Of a stretch of 9,197 nt of DNA, positions 5,984-9,197 are shown piece after piece. Under the pieces are notes generated by a model. That model ran no database searches. It was given only the letters and a program-made list of their open reading frames with translations, and had not been told where the DNA came from. Position numbers and translations under genes: made by a program. The stretch comes from DATLBY01 sp035526665. Lineage in GTDB: Bacteria; Acidobacteriota; Terriglobia; Bryobacterales; Bryobacteraceae. The stretch spans positions 1-9,197 of the forward strand of contig DATLBY010000335.1 of NCBI GenBank assembly GCA_035526665.1. The letters run 5' to 3'. Positions within the stretch are counted from its first letter, which is position 1, and every line of letters begins with the position of its first letter.

Positions 5984-6891
5984 TAGAAGGCCTGGCTGCT
6001 GTGAATACCGGCGCCCTGCAACACGACGTTCATCTTTTCAAGCGCGGATTTGTGAATCTGTGAGACACGGCTTTCGTTGATGCCCAGTACCCCGCCGATC
6101 TCCTTCATGGTCATCTCATTGGTGTAATAGAGAACCACGACTTTCTTGTAACGCTCCGGCAATGTCTTCATGGCGGTTGCGAGGACCGAACGCAGCTGCT
6201 CGCGCGCGCACATGGCGTCAGGGTGCGTATCGGGCTTGCTTGGGTAGTCCGGCGCCGGGAGGTCTTCGTTGTCGGTGGAACGCGTGCTCGCTGAAACCAA
6301 GCCGACACTGCGCAGATCGATCATCATCTGGCGCCATTTCTCGACATCCACACCGAGTTTCTGAGCAATCTCAGCCTCTGTGGGCGCTCGCTGCAATTCG
6401 GACGCTAAGTCGCGCGTTGCCGCTTCCAACTGCTTATGACGGCGGCGCAGGTCGCGGGAGGCCCAGTCCAGTTGGCGCAGGCTGTCCAGAATGGCGCCTT
6501 TAATGCGGTGTTTGGCGTAGCTCGAGAAGGCAACCTGTTTGTCCGGGTTGTACTTGGTGGCCGCATCGAACAGCCCCAGGACGCCGGCATGGATCAGATC
6601 GTCCATATCCACGTGGACCGGCAGATTCTCGTGAACACGTACCGCGATCGCTTTCACTAGAGGCAGATGCTCCAGGACGACCTTGTCGCGCCGGGCTGTC
6701 TTGCCGGCAGCCGCCGGGTTAACTGTCTTTATTTCCATCGCTCGCTCCACACTCTTTCGGCTAGCCTGTTGGCCGGCGCCGCCGGGAATGGAGGGCTCTG
6801 GCGCAATCTGCTCGACGTTAAATCGATTGCATGCTGCTGCCCAATCTATGCCTGCTTCGGGTTGGATCCAATTTGTGAGTGCGGTAGCCAT
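5983..6891 (-). CDS. FliA/WhiG-family RNA polymerase sigma factor
   Basis: This is an alternative sigma-70 family factor of the FliA/WhiG (sigma-28) class, which directs RNA polymerase to its own promoter class. In the longest form (302 residues), region 2 covers about 68-140: LPLVKAIAVRV, DMDDLIHAGVLGLFDAATKY, FSSYAKHRIKGAILDSLRQLDWASRDLRRR. Region 3 is about 145-200, with TEAEIAQKLGV. Region 4 is about 235-292, with LPERYKKVVVLYYTNEMTMKEIGGVLGINESRVSQIHKSALEKM. The first 51 residues look unlike the family. An internal ATG at 6738 has GGAG six bases upstream and would give 251 residues, the usual FliA/WhiG length, so that start may be the true one. The 6891 start has only GAGG 11 bases upstream. 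No flagellar, chemotaxis or anti-sigma gene is visible nearby, so a non-motility role is possible. It is convergent with sppA and preceded by a repeat-rich regulatory segment. Confidence 0.92.
   Translation of the reverse strand: MATALTNWIQPEAGIDWAAACNRFNVEQIAPEPSIPGGAGQQASRKSVERAMEIKTVNPAAAGKTARRDKVVLEHLPLVKAIAVRVHENLPVHVDMDDLIHAGVLGLFDAATKYNPDKQVAFSSYAKHRIKGAILDSLRQLDWASRDLRRRHKQLEAATRDLASELQRAPTEAEIAQKLGVDVEKWRQMMIDLRSVGLVSASTRSTDNEDLPAPDYPSKPDTHPDAMCAREQLRSVLATAMKTLPERYKKVVVLYYTNEMTMKEIGGVLGINESRVSQIHKSALEKMNVVLQGAGIHSSQAF
6745..6748 (-). promoter_or_regulatory. Ribosome binding site for an internal start of the sigma factor
   Basis: On the minus strand GGAG is followed after six bases by ATG at 6738. 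This is a better-spaced ribosome site than the one before the outer ATG at 6891. A product from this start would be 251 residues, starting MEIKTVNPAAAGKTARRDK, close to the usual length of the family. Confidence 0.5.
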
Positions 6892-7186
6892 GTGTTCTTC
6901 AACCTCGCCATGGAGTTAGCCGGCGGTCGGCCGGTAATCTCCTAACTGCTTAGTGGTCTCTTTCCGTGGAACATCTCTGAATCGGAACAGCTGACTGTTC
7001 CACAACAGTATTCCTGGAGCGGTTTGGACCATTTTGAAACCCTAGTCCGTACCACCGTCCGGTCCGCTGTCTGAATCCCACACAGGGATTACAACATTTC
7101 AGGAAAAAAATGTACCTTGGCAGATCACCTTAAGGTAGCTACCGTATGTTGCCTTAGGGAGGAAGGAATCGATGAGGGTAGTATCC
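6892..7186. promoter_or_regulatory. Gene-free regulatory segment with several inverted repeats
   Basis: No convincing protein-coding frame is seen between the sigma factor start and the end of the small membrane-protein gene. The segment holds GGAACAG-CTGA-CTGTTCC at 6984-7001; an outer pair GTGGAACA (6966-6973) / TGTTCCAC (6996-7003); AATCCC-ACACA-GGGATT at 7074-7090; the palindromes CCTTAAGG (7128-7135) and GGTAGCTACC (7134-7143); and GGTAG-N5-CTACC at 7177-7191, which reaches just past the segment's edge. It should contain the sigma gene promoter, but I could not identify convincing -35/-10 elements. Some of the dyads could be operators or RNA hairpins. Confidence 0.5.
6966..7003. repeat. 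Nested GGAACA inverted/direct repeats (possible operator)
   Basis: GGAACA appears at 6968-6973 and 6984-6989, a 16-base period, and in inverted form as TGTTCC at 6996-7001. The inner pair gives a 7-base stem with a 4-base loop, and the outer pair gives an 8-base stem. The half-site resembles the GAAC/GTTC arms of LexA-type boxes, but the spacing (GAAC-N8-GTTC) is wrong for the usual SOS box. It lies 75-112 bases upstream of the outer sigma factor start. Confidence 0.45.
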
Positions 7187-7345
7187 CTACCGTTTTGCAT
7201 CTGTCGCGCTGACGCGCCAGGTTTTAACCGCTAGCACCGCGACTAAGGCCAGTACGACGAGGCGGAAGTCGCCAGTGAGAGTAATGGTGGCGAGGAATGC
7301 GATTAGCAGATACAGGCCGAGGGCCGTGGCCAGGCGGGAATTCAT
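7187..7345 (-). CDS. Small two-helix membrane protein, 52 residues, unknown function
   Basis: The minus strand encodes MNSRLATALGLYLLIAFLAT followed by ITLTGDFRLVVLALVAVLAV and KTWRVSATDAKR, 52 residues ending in TAG. Residues about 5-24 and 28-41 are two hydrophobic helices joined by a short TGDFR loop, with a basic C-terminal tail. This fits a small inner-membrane hairpin protein. Third codon positions are strongly G/C, as expected of a real gene in this genome, and the start lies 74 bases from the divergent exported-protein gene at 7420. I see no clear ribosome binding site before the ATG, which lowers confidence. I do not recognise a family and assign no function. A GGTAG-N5-CTACC dyad overlaps its stop codon. 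Confidence 0.6.
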   Translation of the reverse strand: MNSRLATALGLYLLIAFLATITLTGDFRLVVLALVAVLAVKTWRVSATDAKR

Positions 7346-7376
7346 GACTGGAAATTAATTGTCCCATGCCGCAACA

Positions 7377-7388
7377 GCTTCGCGAAGC
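7377..7388. repeat. 12-base perfect palindrome GCTTCGCGAAGC
   Basis: A perfect palindrome lies in the divergent gap between the small membrane-protein gene and the exported basic protein, 31 bases before the latter's ATG. It could be an operator, or a short stem in the 5' leader of the rightward mRNA. No promoter hexamers were identified around it. Confidence 0.4.
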
Positions 7389-7419
7389 GTGCGTTTGTAG
7401 GAGCAGGAGGCAACACAGA

Positions 7420-7725
7420 ATGAAGAATATTTGGGTGGTTGCAGTGGCGGCGGGCATCCTGACTATCCCGGCGGCCGGGCAGGATATCCAGAGCCGCGGG
7501 AAGGAACAGCAGGAGCGGATCGCCACTGGAGTAGCCTCCGGGCAGCTAACCAGGACGGAGGCTAGGAAGCTCGAACGGGAGCAGGCCAAAATCCGTCGCG
7601 ACGTCCGCAAGGCGCACCGGTCAGGCGGCCGTATTTCAGCCAGGGAACGCGCGAAGATCAGCCGCGAGCAGAACAAGTCGAGCCGCCGGATCTACAGAGA
7701 GAAGCACGATTCCCAAGGCAGGTAA
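7420..7725 (+). CDS. Small, highly basic exported protein of unknown function
   Basis: The 101-residue product starts MKNIWVVAVAAGILTIPAAG, a clear signal peptide likely cleaved after about residue 19-20. The mature 80 residues are almost all charged helix: QERIATGVASGQLTRTEARK (31-50), then LEREQAKIRRDVRKAHRSGG, then RISARERAKISREQNKSSRR and IYREKHD. The pattern GVxSGxLTxxEAxxLExxxAxI ... xGxxxxxERxxxxxxQNxxSxxIYxxKHD matches small secreted hypothetical proteins I recall from several Gram-negative phyla, in which the middle loop is often DG and EF-hand-like. Here it is SGG, without the acidic ligands, so calcium binding is unlikely. The ATG at 7420 is chosen because GGAGG lies nine bases upstream and the signal peptide follows at once. 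The longer frame from 7366 would place 18 non-conserved residues before it. Function is unknown; periplasmic location is inferred. It is convergent with the TonB-family gene. Confidence 0.82.
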   Translation: MKNIWVVAVAAGILTIPAAGQDIQSRGKEQQERIATGVASGQLTRTEARKLEREQAKIRRDVRKAHRSGGRISARERAKISREQNKSSRRIYREKHDSQGR

Positions 7726-7770
7726 GTCTTCTTTTGAGCAACGTGCGGCGGCCCACCAGCGGCGCCGTAT

Positions 7771-8811
7771 TTAGCGCAGATCGTTGCTGGAAACCTTGTA
7801 ATTAAAGGCGAATTGCAATGCGATCTGCTTTCCGCGGAACTCCGGGGGAAGCGGCGGAAAGGGATTGGAGGCGCTAATTCCGGCCACGGCGGCACGGTCG
7901 AGCGGCTCGGCTCCGGAGGGCACGGCGATGACAAGCTTCGGCACGCTGCCATCGCGGCTGATCGCGAATTGGATGATCACTTTTCCGCCCCGGCCCATCT
8001 TTGCGCTCTCTGGAATAACTGCGTACCAGTTGCGCCGGACCGCCGATAATACCTTCACCAGGTAAGGCCAGAAGTCCACGCCCATGGGGTCACTCAGCAA
8101 TTCGATGCTGCTTCCAAGCTTCCCTGGAGCAGGCGACATCCGCGCCGAAGGGACACTGTCGTCGGGGTCCCCAACCACAACGCCGTGCTGTCCTTTTCGC
8201 ATGGCCGCGATGGCTTCGTCCACCGTTCCTTTGGGCGCGGCCGGCACTTTTCCCAAACCGTTTTGCCGGCCCGCGCCGGTCGCCAGCTGGGGCGTTTCGA
8301 AGGCAAGTTTTGGCTTCTCCTCAGGGACAATCTGGGGAGGAGCAATCGGCGGGACCGGACTTATTCCCTGCATCGGGGGCTGAGTATACTTCAATTGTGC
8401 GGTCTCAAGTGCGGGTGGCTCAGGAATAACTGAGGGTAATAGAGCTGACCGCTTTTGCGGAGGGGGGGAGAACTTCTGTAGGCCCGGACTGGTCAGGATT
8501 TTCTGATTCGGTTGCGGCGGAAGACTCTCCAATTTAAATTCTTTACTCAACTCCGCCTTATTCGGCGCCCTTTGGGTGAGTTGTGAGGGTGGCGCAATTA
8601 ACGATGTGACGTGCCGGGAACCCTCCGTTTTCTCGCGGGGAGGCGCCGGCAGTGAGGCAGCGTACATTAAAAGAACGAACAACGCCCCGTGCGCGAGCAG
8701 TGACGCCAGACCTGAGCGCACCCACCTGTTTTTATCGGCGGGTTGCTCGCTGATCATGAGGAAGTTCGGTTCAGCCGGCGAATGCTGGACGTGCTGTTCC
8801 GAGGAAATCAT
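7771..8811 (-). CDS. TonB-family protein (energy transducer-like, TonB C-terminal domain)
   Basis: From the ATG at 8811 the protein is 346 residues. A cytoplasmic N-terminus is followed by one membrane helix at about 31-53 (VRSGLASLLAHGALFVLLMYAAS). It carries a histidine (His41) in the SxxxH pattern usual for TonB/TolA-type anchors that couple to ExbB/ExbD or TolQ/TolR. Residues about 54-190 form a long proline-rich periplasmic spacer. The C-terminal domain (about 245-340) has FWPYLVKVLSAVRRNWYAVIP, GKVIIQFAISRDGSVPKLVI, PLDRAAVAGISASNPFPPLP and FAFNYK, matching the TonB/TolA C-terminal fold. It may transmit proton-motive force to an outer-membrane receptor; no exbB, exbD or receptor is visible here, so the partner is unknown. 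An in-frame TTG at 8862 would add 17 residues and overlap the upstream gene by 28 bases. Neither start has a strong ribosome site. ATG is preferred because it leaves a 23-base gap. Confidence 0.87.
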   Translation of the reverse strand: MISSEQHVQHSPAEPNFLMISEQPADKNRWVRSGLASLLAHGALFVLLMYAASLPAPPREKTEGSRHVTSLIAPPSQLTQRAPNKAELSKEFKLESLPPQPNQKILTSPGLQKFSPPPQKRSALLPSVIPEPPALETAQLKYTQPPMQGISPVPPIAPPQIVPEEKPKLAFETPQLATGAGRQNGLGKVPAAPKGTVDEAIAAMRKGQHGVVVGDPDDSVPSARMSPAPGKLGSSIELLSDPMGVDFWPYLVKVLSAVRRNWYAVIPESAKMGRGGKVIIQFAISRDGSVPKLVIAVPSGAEPLDRAAVAGISASNPFPPLPPEFRGKQIALQFAFNYKVSSNDLR

Positions 8812-8834
8812 TTCAAAGGATGACTCAAGGACGG

Positions 8835-9197
8835 TTACTGCCGGCCTGAAGTTGCTTTCCAAGCGTGCAAAGAGTGGGCGACTACCCCGGCGTGTTCTTC
8901 GATTTTATCAAGAATGCGGAGCGATACGTCGAGCGCGCGCAGCGCTTCGTCTCCACTCACGAGTGGCCGCTCCCTGGTCCTTACGCAGTGAAAGAAGGCG
9001 TGGAGCTCGCGCCGGAGGGGCTCCTCTTTAGTGACGGGCAGGCTGCGAAAACCAATCTGCCGGCCTTCCGACACGGTGAACTCGGCTGCATCCTGGCGGT
9101 CATAGTCCATGGATATGTATTGGTGCGGCTGAAATAGTCTCAATTTCCGTACTTTTTCGGTGGAAACCCGGCTGGCAGTCAGGTTGGCGACACAGCC
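8835..9197 (-). CDS. Gfo/Idh/MocA-family oxidoreductase, C-terminal part (5' end outside window)
   Basis: The minus strand is open from the right window edge to a TAA at 8835, giving the last 120 residues. The visible part begins GCVANLTASRVSTEKVRKLR and continues LFQPHQYISMDYDRQ, ending with a long helix (VSGDEALRALDVSLRILDKI). This is the C-terminal substrate domain of NAD(P)-dependent Gfo/Idh/MocA dehydrogenases. The 'ANLTASRVS ... R..Q ... YIS.DY' pattern resembles the UDP-GlcNAc 3-dehydrogenase (GnnA) type that in some bacteria sits beside lipid A genes, but with the NAD-binding domain missing from the window this is only a suggestion. The TonB-family gene follows 23 bases downstream on the same strand, or overlaps if its TTG start is used, so the two are probably cotranscribed. 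Confidence 0.85.
   Translation of the reverse strand, partial: GCVANLTASRVSTEKVRKLRLFQPHQYISMDYDRQDAAEFTVSEGRQIGFRSLPVTKEEPLRRELHAFFHCVRTRERPLVSGDEALRALDVSLRILDKIEEHAGVVAHSLHAWKATSGRQ

Noticed and set aside
6966..7003. LexA/SOS box reading of the GGAACA repeats
   Set aside because: The GAAC-N8-GTTC and wider spacings do not match the GAAC-N4-GTTC box or the direct-repeat GTTC-N7-GTTC form. Kept only as an unidentified dyad.
7366..7419. 18-residue N-terminal extension of the exported basic protein
   Set aside because: It would bury the signal peptide, and the ATG at 7420 has GGAGG at good spacing.
8042..8049. GCCGATAA, an exact match to the sigma-28 -10 consensus
   Set aside because: It lies inside the TonB-family coding sequence and no TAAA-type -35 sits about 15 bases upstream, so it is probably chance.
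8576..9137. Plus-strand frames (151 and 90 codons) opposite the TonB-family and oxidoreductase genes
   Set aside because: The minus strand carries clear TonB and Gfo/Idh/MocA motifs; the plus translations are arginine- and alanine-rich shadows.

Overview
The window is a chromosomal stretch (roughly 55-60% GC by eye) from a Gram-negative bacterium. The gene content suggests an Acidobacteriota member, perhaps of the Bryobacter/Solibacter type. The pointers are an outer-membrane transporter-like beta-barrel, a TonB-family protein with a proline-rich spacer, a Gfo/Idh/MocA oxidoreductase tail ending 'VANLTASRVS', a FliA/WhiG sigma factor away from flagellar genes, and a NarL-type two-component pair. 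The phylum is inferred from gene style; there is no marker gene such as rRNA.

Layout. (1) Positions 1-471, minus: the N-terminal part of an exported beta-barrel protein that runs off the left edge. (2) Positions 517-4067, plus: a signal-peptide-bearing protein of 12 ankyrin repeats, then 25 bases later a GAF-like/HisKA_3 histidine kinase, then after an 82-base gap with its own candidate promoter a NarL/FixJ response regulator. (3) Positions 4231-5955, plus: a membrane-anchored double-domain signal peptide peptidase (SppA, 67K type) with both catalytic residues. (4) Positions 5983-6891, minus, convergent with sppA: a FliA/WhiG sigma factor. (5) Positions 6892-7186: a gene-free segment with several inverted repeats. 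(6) Positions 7187-7345, minus: a 52-residue two-helix membrane protein, divergent from a small, very basic exported protein at 7420-7725, plus. (7) Positions 7771-9197, minus: a TonB-family protein downstream of the C-terminal end of a Gfo/Idh/MocA oxidoreductase that enters from the right edge.

How the genes may work together. Most of the window concerns the cell envelope and its regulation: exported ankyrin protein, sensor kinase and regulator, envelope protease, alternative sigma factor, TonB-type energy transducer and beta-barrel protein. The ankyrin gene and kinase are probably cotranscribed. The response regulator keeps all its phosphorylation residues, while the kinase has lost the usual N-box asparagine and the normal G1 motif of its ATP-binding domain. 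The signalling route is therefore the most interesting question here. I saw no CRISPR array, insertion sequence, tRNA, rRNA, prophage or defence system.
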